Assembly: GCA_001701165.1 (NCBI GenBank)
Contig: DAAP01000041.1
Location: 38,099-98,925, forward strand
DNA from: Bacteroidales bacterium H4
GTDB taxonomy: Bacteria; Bacteroidota; Bacteroidia; Bacteroidales; Muribaculaceae
Length of the DNA stretch: 60,827 bases
Direction of reading: 5' to 3'
A model generated the notes under the pieces. The model saw nothing but the letters and a program-made list of their open reading frames with translations. It had not been told where the DNA came from and did not search any database. This document shows, in pieces, positions 14,344-22,519 of the stretch. The first letter of the stretch is position 1; every line of letters starts with the position of its first letter. A program made the translations under genes and the position numbers.

Positions 14344-16068
14344 TTAGAGTTTAACTTTCCGGCATCCGTGGGGTGATACCAGGATATATATGCCGGGGGC
14401 GAGGCCGGCGGCGGAGAACTCGGCATTGTCGATGCCCGTGGCAACGCGGATGCCCTGGAGATTGTAGACGTCGAATACGGTGCCTTCGGCCGGAGTGTCG
14501 GTGGCAATGTCTTCTACAGCGCCGGGGGTCATGACGTTGATGACGGTGACCTCCTTGGATGCGGTTATGCCATCGCCGTACGCTACGATTGTCGCCTTGC
14601 CTTCGGATACGCCTGTTACGATGCCCTCGGATGTTACGGTGGCGATGTCTTCGTTCAGACTGTACCACTTAATGTGGACGGGAGGACCGTATGCCGGGAC
14701 AACGGAGGCGGTCAATGTGACGGACTGTGAGATGTCTACCGATACTTTTTCGTTGGGGATGTCAATCTGATATGGAAGTTCTCGGATGTCAGGTATTAGA
14801 TTCCATACTTTTGCACCTTTGTAAGCGTTCAAACAACCTTGGGGGACGTATAATATCCCCCTGTCGTATGTGTCGGGGCTAAATGTCGTGGTGCTGATTT
14901 CCGGTGGCGTGGTAGCGTTGCTGTATATCCAAAATAGTTTATTGCTTTTGAATGTATCCGGCGGAATGGTTGCTGTGGCTTCCCCGATATACACTTTCCA
15001 TAGGTTTGGCGTTTTACTGAAATCCAGTTTGAAGTTCTCTGTCCATTCGTATGGTAGTACTGCCGAACTTATAGAGCTATTAATGAAGGCATCCGAATTT
15101 ACGTCTTTGGCATTGAAAATGGAGACATTAAGCAATCCTTTGCAATTGGCGAAAGCCCCGTACTTTATTTGCGATACTCTGTCAAGGTTTATGTCTTTCA
15201 GCTCGGTGCAATTGAGGAAAGCGCTTTCGCCGATAGTAGTTACAGAGGCCGGTAATGTTATGGATTTCAGCTTGGAGCAATTGGAGAATGTGTGGTATCC
15301 TACGGAGGTTAGTGATTCGGGTAATGTAACGGATGCCAGAGAACTGCACCCGGAGAAAACCGAACTTTCGAGAGCCGTTATCGAGTTGGGTATAATTACG
15401 GATGTCAATCCGGTACAATTCGAAAAGGCCCGTGTCCCGATATGTGTTATAGTGCCGGGCAAATATATGGAAGTCAGCTTGGAACAGTTGAGGAAAGCGT
15501 CATCGCCGATGGATTCAAGTGTGTTGGGGATGGCTATGACCGCCAAGTTGGAACAGTTGAAGAAAGCATGGTCTCCGATTGATGTTAGCAAATTCGGTAA
15601 ATGCAGGGAAATCAATCCGGTACAATTGTAGAATGCCTCAGATCCGATGGTGCTTAGAGCGCTTGGCAAAGCCACGGAAGTGAGGCCGGTACATAGCGAA
15701 AATGTCCCCGTGCTGATTTCAGCCAACGCATCGGGCAGTTTTATAGTGGTCAGTCCCGTGCAGCCTAAGAAGGCGTATTCGCCGATAGATGTTACGGAAT
15801 TGGGTAAATCGATAGAAGTAATCTTGTCCTTGGATTGGAATGCGCCCTCAAGAATAGCTGTCACGATGTAGTTTTTGCCCTCGATTACTGCTACTTGCGG
15901 TATGACGATTTCGCCGGTTTTCAGGGTCGATACGACCGAGCATGTTCCATCGTCATTGATGTGGTAGAACAAGCCGTCATAGAGCCATTGGGTTTGCTGC
16001 GCTTTTGTCGGAATGAGCGTTGTCAGCATAAGCACAATAGTCGCGAGGCGTATTGTCATGTGTTTCAT
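14344..16068 (-). CDS. BspA-like leucine-rich repeat surface protein
   Basis: A 574-residue paralogue of the neighbour starting at 14268 with the same architecture: signal peptide (MKHMTIRLATIVLMLTTLIPTKA), a short N-terminal region (WLYDGLFYHINDDGTCSV), about a dozen BspA-type LRR_5 repeats (SIDLPNSVTSIGEYAFLGC), a Big_2-type domain (IKWYSLNEDIATVTSEGIVTGV) and the C-terminal sorting-like domain (VYNLQGIRVATG). The pair differ in repeat number by roughly two, as expected of repeat gain and loss. The 75-base gap between them holds no terminator, so they may form one transcript with the gene ending at 11873. Confidence 0.87.
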   Translation of the reverse strand: MKHMTIRLATIVLMLTTLIPTKAQQTQWLYDGLFYHINDDGTCSVVSTLKTGEIVIPQVAVIEGKNYIVTAILEGAFQSKDKITSIDLPNSVTSIGEYAFLGCTGLTTIKLPDALAEISTGTFSLCTGLTSVALPSALSTIGSEAFYNCTGLISLHLPNLLTSIGDHAFFNCSNLAVIAIPNTLESIGDDAFLNCSKLTSIYLPGTITHIGTRAFSNCTGLTSVIIPNSITALESSVFSGCSSLASVTLPESLTSVGYHTFSNCSKLKSITLPASVTTIGESAFLNCTELKDINLDRVSQIKYGAFANCKGLLNVSIFNAKDVNSDAFINSSISSAVLPYEWTENFKLDFSKTPNLWKVYIGEATATIPPDTFKSNKLFWIYSNATTPPEISTTTFSPDTYDRGILYVPQGCLNAYKGAKVWNLIPDIRELPYQIDIPNEKVSVDISQSVTLTASVVPAYGPPVHIKWYSLNEDIATVTSEGIVTGVSEGKATIVAYGDGITASKEVTVINVMTPGAVEDIATDTPAEGTVFDVYNLQGIRVATGIDNAEFSAAGLAPGIYILVSPHGCRKVKL

Positions 16069-16420
16069 ATCGGGTGGGTTTTTTTGTTACTTTTTTTGTA
16101 TGAGAGTTATGCTAATATGGGGATTTGGCAACTATGATGATGCCGAGCCGTCATGATGCTGTACAAAAGTCTGTTGCCTGCTACTAAAACGGGGCGGATA
16201 TTAATCACGTTTGACTGCCGCAGAATATGAACTATCGACTTTCAATCCGAAATCGTGCATACAAAAATAAGTAAAAAAATAATGTAAGGCCACGTGTTGT
16301 GCGCAGATATTTGGCCTTAATTGTTGAAATAGCACATCTTTGTGATTTAGGATATTTTGGAATTGTCGTTTAGACTTTTTTTGTTGCACAGACTATTGCC
16401 TTCATTAGCGACGGGCCGTG
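16069..16420. other. AT-rich intergenic stretch
   Basis: 352 bases between a BspA-like gene start and the end of the AraC-type gene, both on the minus strand. It must hold the BspA promoter, but no good TAnnTTTG with a paired TTG was found on the minus strand. I see no gene, tRNA or strong hairpin. Confidence 0.5.
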
Positions 16421-17548
16421 CTATTCGGTTTCTTTCTTTCTCCATTTGACAGGAGTACACCCGGCATTTTTCTTGAACAGGCGTGTGAAGTGGCTTGGAG
16501 AAATAAAGCCTGATCTTTCGGAAATATCTGCAACCGTCAATTTGGGATATTGAGCGAGCAGTCGTTTGGCATATTCGATGCGAAGTCCGGTAATCCAATC
16601 GCGGAAAGACATTGCATATGTTGTCTTGATGAATTCGGACAGGTATGTGCGATTAGTATAAAGTAAGTCCGATAACTCCTTTATTGTAAGTCCGGAACGG
16701 ACAAAGCCGTTGGTGTCAATCCACTCTTGGATTTTTTCCGCCATTTTTGCATGGTAAGCCGGGGTCTCTTGCTTCTGCGTTTGTTCGGCTTGTGCACCGC
16801 ATGATATGTCGTCTTCCGCGGTCACCTCGCTTTCCATGGCATTCTCTACTTGTTCGTAAAACAGCATATAGTTCAAATAGCAAAGGAACATATAGATGTA
16901 TAGCGGCACGGAAGACAAGATCCAGATATAAATATACTCGTCAGGCAGGAATGTCAGTAGTCCGCATCCCACTCCGTAGGTGACAACCCAGTATGTGAAC
17001 ACGGAAAGCCATTTGATATAGGCGCCGAGGTCGTCCGCATGAGTTTCCTTGAAAATGCGGGTGACTCTGTGATAAATGTGGAGTAGCCTTTTGGTTAGAA
17101 CAAGTCCGTAGACAATAAGACAGGCAGCCAAAACAAGCATTGCCGATGTCCTTATGTCCCCTTTCGGGAAAATGAGAAGTACAATGCAAGAAAGTGCGGA
17201 ATATAAAATCCACAAGCATATATGTGTCCTAAGTCGCTTCCGTGTTATGTAAAAGCGGTCGAGTAGAGTGGTTAAGGCCGAGCTGAACAGCCAATAGCAC
17301 AGAAAATAGGTGGATAGATTCATCGTAATGGCGGCATCGGCACTCTTGAATCTGATACCGAAAAAGAAATGTACCGAATAATTGGCTGCAAGGAGCAATA
17401 TTGCCGCGCCCATAATTCGTCGGGAGCGTAGGTAGTTCCCGAAAATCGCTTTTTCCGGCGTTTTAGCAAGCATGAAGTAAAAGCCGAAGAACAACATCAG
17501 CGGCAGTGCAATACAAAGGGAGTAGCTGTATATAGAAGAGGATGTCAT
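16421..17548 (-). CDS. Membrane-bound AraC-family transcriptional regulator
   Basis: A 375-residue protein with about six to seven hydrophobic helices in the first 230 residues (SLCIALPLMLFFGFYFML onward) and a C-terminal AraC-type double helix-turn-helix: LTIKELSDLLYTNRTYLSEFIK and VADISERSGFISPSHFTRLFKK, ending in GCTPVKWR. A short Glu/Gln-rich linker joins the halves. Membrane AraC regulators occur throughout Bacteroidota and are thought to read signals at the membrane. It lies on the same strand just upstream of the BspA-like pair, so control of those genes is plausible but not shown. Possible promoter: TATCTTTG on the minus strand at 17743-17736, without a well-spaced -33 element. Confidence 0.88.
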   Translation of the reverse strand: MTSSSIYSYSLCIALPLMLFFGFYFMLAKTPEKAIFGNYLRSRRIMGAAILLLAANYSVHFFFGIRFKSADAAITMNLSTYFLCYWLFSSALTTLLDRFYITRKRLRTHICLWILYSALSCIVLLIFPKGDIRTSAMLVLAACLIVYGLVLTKRLLHIYHRVTRIFKETHADDLGAYIKWLSVFTYWVVTYGVGCGLLTFLPDEYIYIWILSSVPLYIYMFLCYLNYMLFYEQVENAMESEVTAEDDISCGAQAEQTQKQETPAYHAKMAEKIQEWIDTNGFVRSGLTIKELSDLLYTNRTYLSEFIKTTYAMSFRDWITGLRIEYAKRLLAQYPKLTVADISERSGFISPSHFTRLFKKNAGCTPVKWRKKETE

Positions 17549-17956
17549 CGTGTACTATGCTTTGTATATTACACTCGTTTTACCGAGGCTAAGGCTATGA
17601 AAATCGGCAAATCGGATTGCCTAGGCTTTGCTGTTTTGTGCACCATGATAGCGTTGAAGACGGTGTTTGTCAGACATGTTATGGGGATAACTTATGAGAT
17701 CGCCGGATTAGTGCCGAGCCTACTTATAGTAGGAGCAAAGATAAGAAAATTCTCCGATATAGGCATCAAAAAAAATCTGCAAAACTTAAACAAGGACAAA
17801 ATAGGCGCAGCCCCTTTTTTACATCCAAACAATAGCAATAATAGTCTATTCATTCGGAAAATGTTGGAATGTGAGTTCCGGGGGTAGGGTGAAGGCGGAA
17901 TTCGGAGGATATGTTATGGAGTGATTGTAAAAAAAACGGCCACTGCGGTCTCGAGG
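17549..17956. other. Intergenic stretch without a supported gene
   Basis: 408 bases between the AraC-type gene start and the end of the AlbA_2 gene, both on the minus strand. An open frame at 17597-17887 has a peptide without recognisable features. The only candidate signal is the minus-strand TATCTTTG at 17736-17743. Confidence 0.5.
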
Positions 17957-18643
17957 CTATGGTGTGTGTAGACGCCACATCGAGCCGTCATATACAAAGC
18001 GCAAAGCTCCGGCTACGAGCAGATCCACGATGGCATCGTTTGCACTCCGTTGCGAGGTGTGAGTGGTCAAAGCTATCGCTGACGGCGTGGTGGCTCCGTC
18101 ACTGACTATGTCGATGATAGCGCCGTGTATGCCGACATCGCCGACCGAATAAATGCGACCGCCGTTATTGTCGGCCTCGCGTCTCCACGCCTGCACCATC
18201 AGCGGATGGGCTGCAATATTCTTGTCGGCCACGCGGAAATAGGCTTGACGTTTGCCATCGGCCTCGATAGCCATCACCGGGCGGGAGCTTGACGGGGCAA
18301 TGTATGCGCGTATCACCACCGAGGCATTGGCGCCGGGACGATCGCTGTCGGCATCTCCGGCGCGATATGCGGTGAAGTCCACGTGTTGAGGCGGTTCGCA
18401 ATAGCATTGGGCAGCCTGCTCGACTACGAAGATGTCTTCCTCGGAGCGTATTCCGGCGATGGCGCCATTGTCTTTGACGCCGATAAGCAAGTGTCCGCCG
18501 GCGTTGTTGGCGAAGGCCGAAACGGTGCGAGCAATTTTGCGTGCGTCGTTGACCGTGAGTTTGAAGTCTTGAGTTTCGTCCTCGCCGCGCGCTACCAGTT
18601 CGGAGATATATCGGTATCCACGTATGGCCTTGAGGTCTTTCAT
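17957..18643 (-). CDS. AlbA_2 (Schlafen-type) domain protein
   Basis: A 228-residue protein. The first ~130 residues match the AlbA_2 putative DNA-binding domain: ETQDFKLTVNDARKIART, AFANNAGGHLLIGVKDNG, IAGIRSEED. The C-terminal part (about 150-228) is not assigned. Its ATG overlaps the luxS stop in an ATGA arrangement, so it is translated with luxS and probably belongs to the same transcript as mtnN. Small AlbA_2 proteins are mostly of unknown function; binding to nucleic acid or a nucleotide is the family expectation. A regulator of the methyl cycle genes is possible but unproven. Confidence 0.82.
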   Translation of the reverse strand: MKDLKAIRGYRYISELVARGEDETQDFKLTVNDARKIARTVSAFANNAGGHLLIGVKDNGAIAGIRSEEDIFVVEQAAQCYCEPPQHVDFTAYRAGDADSDRPGANASVVIRAYIAPSSSRPVMAIEADGKRQAYFRVADKNIAAHPLMVQAWRREADNNGGRIYSVGDVGIHGAIIDIVSDGATTPSAIALTTHTSQRSANDAIVDLLVAGALRFVYDGSMWRLHTP

Positions 18644-19119
18644 TCGGGATATTTGAGCCTGCCTTCGGTTATATTGTCAAGGACTTGCAGGAATCGTGCT
18701 GCCAGGGTGCGTGCAGCCGGCAAGTCGTTGAAGGTATAGTTGCCGCAGTCGCGAGCCGTAGCTCCGGGAATATCGCCCTCGAAGGATGCGATAAAGCGGA
18801 ACATTTCGCGCATCAGCGGTACAATGTCTTCGCTTTCGAGGTTGCCTTGCAGTATGAGATAACTACCGGTGCAGCAGCCCATGGGTCCCCAGTAGACCAC
18901 GCGGTCGCGCCACTCGGCGTTGTTGCGCAGCCATGTGGCGGCAAGATGTTCGATGGTATGCAGCGCACGCGGGTCGGCGGCCGGCTCGCGATTGGGTGCG
19001 GTCATGCGTATGTCGAAGGTGGTGAGGACGTCACCGGAGGGTGTGGTGTCGCGCCGAGATACGTATATGCCCGGTTGCAAGACCAGGTGGTTGATGCGAA
19101 AGCTTGCTATCTTGTCCAT
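18640..19119 (-). CDS. luxS: S-ribosylhomocysteine lyase
   Basis: This 159-residue metalloenzyme splits S-ribosylhomocysteine into homocysteine and the AI-2 precursor DPD. The metal site HTIEH (residues 54-58) is intact, as are the catalytic Cys in GPMGCCTGSY and the third ligand in ARDCGNYTFNDL. The length is normal. mtnN, which makes its substrate, ends 48 bases upstream, so the two form the two-step route that removes S-adenosylhomocysteine. A run of nine C residues (minus strand) sits 22 bases before the start. Confidence 0.96.
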   Translation of the reverse strand: MDKIASFRINHLVLQPGIYVSRRDTTPSGDVLTTFDIRMTAPNREPAADPRALHTIEHLAATWLRNNAEWRDRVVYWGPMGCCTGSYLILQGNLESEDIVPLMREMFRFIASFEGDIPGATARDCGNYTFNDLPAARTLAARFLQVLDNITEGRLKYPE

Positions 19120-19141
19120 GGTTACATGCTTGTTTTGCGTA

Positions 19142-19150
19142 GGGGGGGGG
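19142..19150. repeat. Homopolymer run (nine G on plus strand) between mtnN and luxS
   Basis: Nine consecutive G residues lie in the 48-base gap between the mtnN stop and the luxS start. Runs of this length slip in replication and could alter luxS leader spacing, without touching either reading frame. It could also be an assembly error. Confidence 0.6.
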
Positions 19151-19167
19151 ATAAGTTGTGTGTCGTG

Positions 19168-19845
19168 TCAAAGCACCTCGAGCAGTCGGTGCAGCACATC
19201 GAAGGTGTGGCGCGGAGCGTCTTCCCAGAAGTTTTCGTATTGGGCGATGTTGTCGTGTGTCGCTCCCGGAGTGTCGCTGATGACGCGCATACATACAAAG
19301 GGAATGTTCTTCAGATGGCATACCTGAGCAATGGCACCGGATTCCATATCTACGGCCACTGCTTCGGGTATCACTTCAAGGATGTGTTGCACCTCTTCGG
19401 GTCGCGACACAAAGATGTCGCCCGAGGCAACGACGCCGCGGCGTAAGTCTGCGCCCATACGCTCTATTGTCCCGGGTGTCAGCGGCGACTCGAAGTACAA
19501 CGGGCAACCGGCGGCCTGTCCCGGCACTGTGCCCGGACCGCACCATACATCATGGTAAGCCACGGCCGAAGCGATGACCACGTCTCCTATCGAAGCCCCA
19601 TGTCCGGTGCCGCCGGCCACGCCTGTATTGATGATAATGGCCGGGTGGAAGGTGTCTATGAGAGTCAGTGTGCCCACGGCGGCGTTCACCTTGCCTATGC
19701 CGCATTGCATGACGGTGACCTCGTGGCGACCTATGGTGCCGGTGTGGTAGGTGTAATCGTTGACGGTGGTGCGCGAGGTGTTGTGCAGTAGCGGAAGTAG
19801 CAGCTCCAGCTCCTTGGTCATGGCTACGATGATGGCTATGTTCAT
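19168..19845 (-). CDS. mtnN: 5'-methylthioadenosine/S-adenosylhomocysteine nucleosidase
   Basis: This enzyme cuts adenine from S-adenosylhomocysteine and methylthioadenosine. I start it at ATG 19845 (MNIAIIVAMTKELELLL), giving 225 residues; the same frame runs on upstream into the tRNA-Val gene and is not protein-coding there. The family landmarks are present: GIGKVNAAVGT, INTGVAGG, DMESGAIAQVCH with the substrate-binding Met-Glu pair, and RVISDTPG with the catalytic Asp. It is followed by luxS, which uses the product. The upstream tRNA transcript is cut off by a terminator at 19938-19973. Confidence 0.95.
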   Translation of the reverse strand: MNIAIIVAMTKELELLLPLLHNTSRTTVNDYTYHTGTIGRHEVTVMQCGIGKVNAAVGTLTLIDTFHPAIIINTGVAGGTGHGASIGDVVIASAVAYHDVWCGPGTVPGQAAGCPLYFESPLTPGTIERMGADLRRGVVASGDIFVSRPEEVQHILEVIPEAVAVDMESGAIAQVCHLKNIPFVCMRVISDTPGATHDNIAQYENFWEDAPRHTFDVLHRLLEVL

Positions 19846-19937
19846 ATGTGATATGTGTATATGCGCGACAGGGCGCGTGGTTTCGTTGGTTGTGCAGCTC
19901 GGAGTGAGGCTGAGGCCCGTATGGACCGGTCCGGTAT

Positions 19938-19973
19938 AAAAAAACCTCGGAGACCTTTGACGTGTCACCGAGG
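19938..19973 (-). terminator. Intrinsic terminator after tRNA-Val
   Basis: On the minus strand CCTCGG-t-GAC pairs with GTC-t-CCGAGG and is followed by seven T residues (plus strand A run 19938-19944). It ends the tRNA-Val transcript before mtnN. Confidence 0.8.
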
Positions 19974-19983
19974 GTGTCTGTGG

Positions 19984-20058
19984 TGGGCGCTGAGGGATTC
20001 GAACCCCCGACCCTCTGCTTGTAAGGCAGACGCTCTGAACCAGCTGAGCTAAGCGCCC
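19984..20058 (-). tRNA. tRNA-Val (anticodon TAC), copy 1
   Basis: A 75-base cloverleaf on the minus strand: acceptor GGGCGCT with AGCGCCC, D arm TAGCTCAGCTGG, anticodon stem TCTGC/GCAGA around CTTACAA (anticodon TAC, reading GTA), T loop TTCGAAT. CCA is not encoded. Confidence 0.95.
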
Positions 20059-20149
20059 CAAAAATATGCTGTCGGCAAGAAAGTTCGATAGCAACCGGGC
20101 CTCTGCCCGAAGTATCTGTGTTTGCGTCCCTGCGTGAGAAACGTGGTGG

Positions 20150-20224
20150 TGGGCGCTGAGGGATTCGAACCCCCGACCCTCTGCTTGTAAGGCAGACGCT
20201 CTGAACCAGCTGAGCTAAGCGCCC
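20150..20224 (-). tRNA. tRNA-Val (anticodon TAC), copy 2
   Basis: Same 75-base sequence as the copy at 19984-20058, separated by 91 bases of unrelated spacer. It is the promoter-proximal copy, and both are probably cut from one transcript started at 20246-20276. Confidence 0.95.
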
Positions 20225-20245
20225 GGTTTCTCGCCGAAAGCGTTG

Positions 20246-20276
20246 CAAAGTTACGCACTTTCCCCGAACCCACAAA
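20246..20276 (-). promoter_or_regulatory. Promoter for the tRNA-Val pair
   Basis: On the minus strand TTTG (20276-20273), 19 bases and TAACTTTG (20253-20246) match the Bacteroidota consensus; the first tRNA starts 21 bases later. Confidence 0.75.
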
Positions 20277-20573
20277 ATTTTTTGCGCTTTTTTCTATAAA
20301 AATTCCGGCGCTTGCGGTTTTGCCGTTCTTTATGTGCTTATATCCAGCATTTTATGTTTAGCAGTGATATTGAACATCGATGGCTCGCAAGTATATGTAA
20401 AAAATAAAAGATACGTGTCGAGTTGTATATTTTTCGTGCGAATGGCAGGTTGTACAGGCAAACATCTCGAAATTTGCTGAAAAACGAATGAGACAAATGC
20501 CTCGAAATCTAGTCAACCAAATTCAGGAATGGACACTTGCTATATGTGCAGTAAAAGGTCTTGGTGGCGGGTA
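20277..20573. other. Intergenic stretch between divergent tRNA-Val and pyrG promoters
   Basis: About 300 AT-rich bases without a supported gene. Open frames from 20488 and 20523 on either strand lack features and run across the pyrG promoter. I see no hairpin or repeat here. Confidence 0.5.
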
Positions 20574-20604
20574 TTGCGGATTTCGGGGAAAAGGTGTACC
20601 TTTG
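20574..20604 (+). promoter_or_regulatory. Promoter for pyrG
   Basis: TTG (20574-20576), 20 bases and TACCTTTG (20597-20604) match the consensus. This leaves a leader of about 155 bases before the GTG start, in which I find no known riboswitch or clear terminator. Confidence 0.7.
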
Positions 20605-20764
20605 CAGGCGAAGAGAGTGATGATTCCGGTGAGATTCCAAGCTCTCAAAGGAATCGGAGTGCCTCGAATAGCTCGGAGTACTCCGAAAACCGGTGCATTG
20701 CGCCGGACAAGGCAGAAAAGCAACAGAATTGTAAGGCTTAATATCAATAATCCCAAATAAGTGC

Positions 20765-22390
20765 GTGGAAACTAAATACATCTTCGTGACCGGCGGCGTG
20801 GTTTCGTCGTTGGGCAAAGGCATCATCTCGTCATCATTGGCCTGCCTGCTCAAGGCTCGCGGTTATCGTGTAACAATACAGAAATTTGACCCGTATATCA
20901 ATATTGATCCGGGGACGCTTAACCCCTACGAGCATGGCGAGTGCTATGTGACCGTGGACGGACATGAGGCTGACCTTGATTTGGGTCATTACGAGCGTTT
21001 TACCGATATTCAGACCACACGTGCCAACAACGTTACCACCGGTCGTGTCTATCAGAGCGTCATCAAAAAAGAACGCGAAGGCGTATATCTGGGCAAGACA
21101 GTGCAGATAGTGCCCCATATCACCGATGAAATCAAACGCAATGTCAAGGCCCTGGGCAATACCGGACGCTTTGACTTTGTAATCACTGAAATAGGCGGCA
21201 CTGTGGGCGATATTGAGTCGCTGCCTTATTTGGAAAGTGTACGCCAGTTGCGCTGGGAACTTGGGCAGAACAGCCTGTGCATTCATCTGACCTACGTGCC
21301 GTATATCGCTGCGGCCAAAGAGCTGAAGACAAAGCCTACACAGCACTCTGTCAAGCAGTTGCAAGAGGCAGGTATACAGCCGGATATTCTGGTGTTGCGT
21401 ACCGAGCATGACATCAATACCGAGATGCGCCGCAAGATTGCATTGTTCTGCAACGTGGCACCCGAGGCGGTGATCCAAAGCATAGACGTTCCTTCAATAT
21501 ACAAGGTGCCTGTGACTATGCACCATCAGCACTTGGATGAGATAGTGTTGCGCAAGACCGGAATCGAGCCTCAGGGCGAGCCGCATATGGCGCCTTGGCT
21601 CGATTTTCTTGAACGCATGGACAATGCCGCCGAAACCGTAACCATTGGGCTTGTAGGTAAGTATGTCGAGTTGCAAGACGCCTACAAGTCCATCAATGAG
21701 GCGCTCTTCCAAGCCGCGACATACAACGACCATCGCCTGCGACTGGTGTCCGTACATTCCGAGAAAATCAATGAGGGTAATGTCGATGCACTACTGGGCG
21801 ACATGGATGGTGTGGTTGTCGCTCCCGGCTTTGGTAGTCGCGGTATAGAGGGCAAATTTGTGGCTCTGCATTGGTGCCGCACGCACAATATACCTACGCT
21901 TGGCATATGCTTGGGTATGCAATGCATGGTCATAGAGTTTGCCCGCAATGTCATGGGACTCAAGGATGCTAATTCCACCGAGATGAATCCCAATACGTCA
22001 GACAACGTCATCGACCTTATGGAGGAGCAGAAGAGCATCACCGAGAAGGGCGGTACCATGCGTCTGGGGGCCTACGACTGTATTTTGCGGCCGGGGTGCA
22101 AGACCGCCGAGGCCTACGGTACTACTACGGTGCGCGAGCGTCATCGCCACCGCTTTGAATTCAACGAAGCATACCGACAGCGTTTTGAGGAAGCCGGTAT
22201 GCAATGTGTAGGCGAGAACCCCGAGACGCATCTTGTCGAAGTTGTCGAGGTGCCGCAATTGCGTTGGTACATAGGTACGCAATACCATCCCGAGTATTCG
22301 TCCACGGTGCTGCATCCCAATCCGATATTCTTATCCTTTGTACGTGCGGCTATAGCCTACGATAAGGACAAACAACAGAACGATAAATAA
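20765..22390 (+). CDS. pyrG: CTP synthase
   Basis: This 541-residue enzyme converts UTP to CTP with glutamine as nitrogen donor. The N-terminal synthetase domain begins ETKYIFVTGGVVSSLGKGI with the P-loop, and EIGGTVGDIESLPYLE is intact. The C-terminal class I glutaminase domain (from about 300) has the catalytic Cys in LGICLGMQCM and the His/Glu in HPEYSS. The start is GTG at 20765; no in-frame ATG stands nearby. yidC follows after 129 bases without a terminator, so they may share a transcript. Confidence 0.97.
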   Translation: METKYIFVTGGVVSSLGKGIISSSLACLLKARGYRVTIQKFDPYINIDPGTLNPYEHGECYVTVDGHEADLDLGHYERFTDIQTTRANNVTTGRVYQSVIKKEREGVYLGKTVQIVPHITDEIKRNVKALGNTGRFDFVITEIGGTVGDIESLPYLESVRQLRWELGQNSLCIHLTYVPYIAAAKELKTKPTQHSVKQLQEAGIQPDILVLRTEHDINTEMRRKIALFCNVAPEAVIQSIDVPSIYKVPVTMHHQHLDEIVLRKTGIEPQGEPHMAPWLDFLERMDNAAETVTIGLVGKYVELQDAYKSINEALFQAATYNDHRLRLVSVHSEKINEGNVDALLGDMDGVVVAPGFGSRGIEGKFVALHWCRTHNIPTLGICLGMQCMVIEFARNVMGLKDANSTEMNPNTSDNVIDLMEEQKSITEKGGTMRLGAYDCILRPGCKTAEAYGTTTVRERHRHRFEFNEAYRQRFEEAGMQCVGENPETHLVEVVEVPQLRWYIGTQYHPEYSSTVLHPNPIFLSFVRAAIAYDKDKQQNDK

Positions 22391-22519
22391 TTAGAATAAG
22401 TCATAACCGTTAAACAAAGCAGACATACGGCATGAGCGACCTCCGGTATTGAATTACGATGGCGAGCCATGGCTGAAGATATGTCAGATAGAAACGTAAA
22501 AACATTATAAACACCACAA

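Noticed and set aside
17597..17887. Plus-strand 96-codon frame
   Set aside because: Peptide without family features, no promoter, lies in an upstream regulatory stretch.
19550..20275. Open reading frames on the minus strand across the tRNA-Val genes (peptides like SSAGSERLPYKQ)
   Set aside because: These are translations of tRNA sequence and of mtnN in another frame.
20488..20760. Plus-strand 90-codon frame upstream of pyrG
   Set aside because: Crosses the pyrG promoter and leader; basic low-complexity peptide without features.
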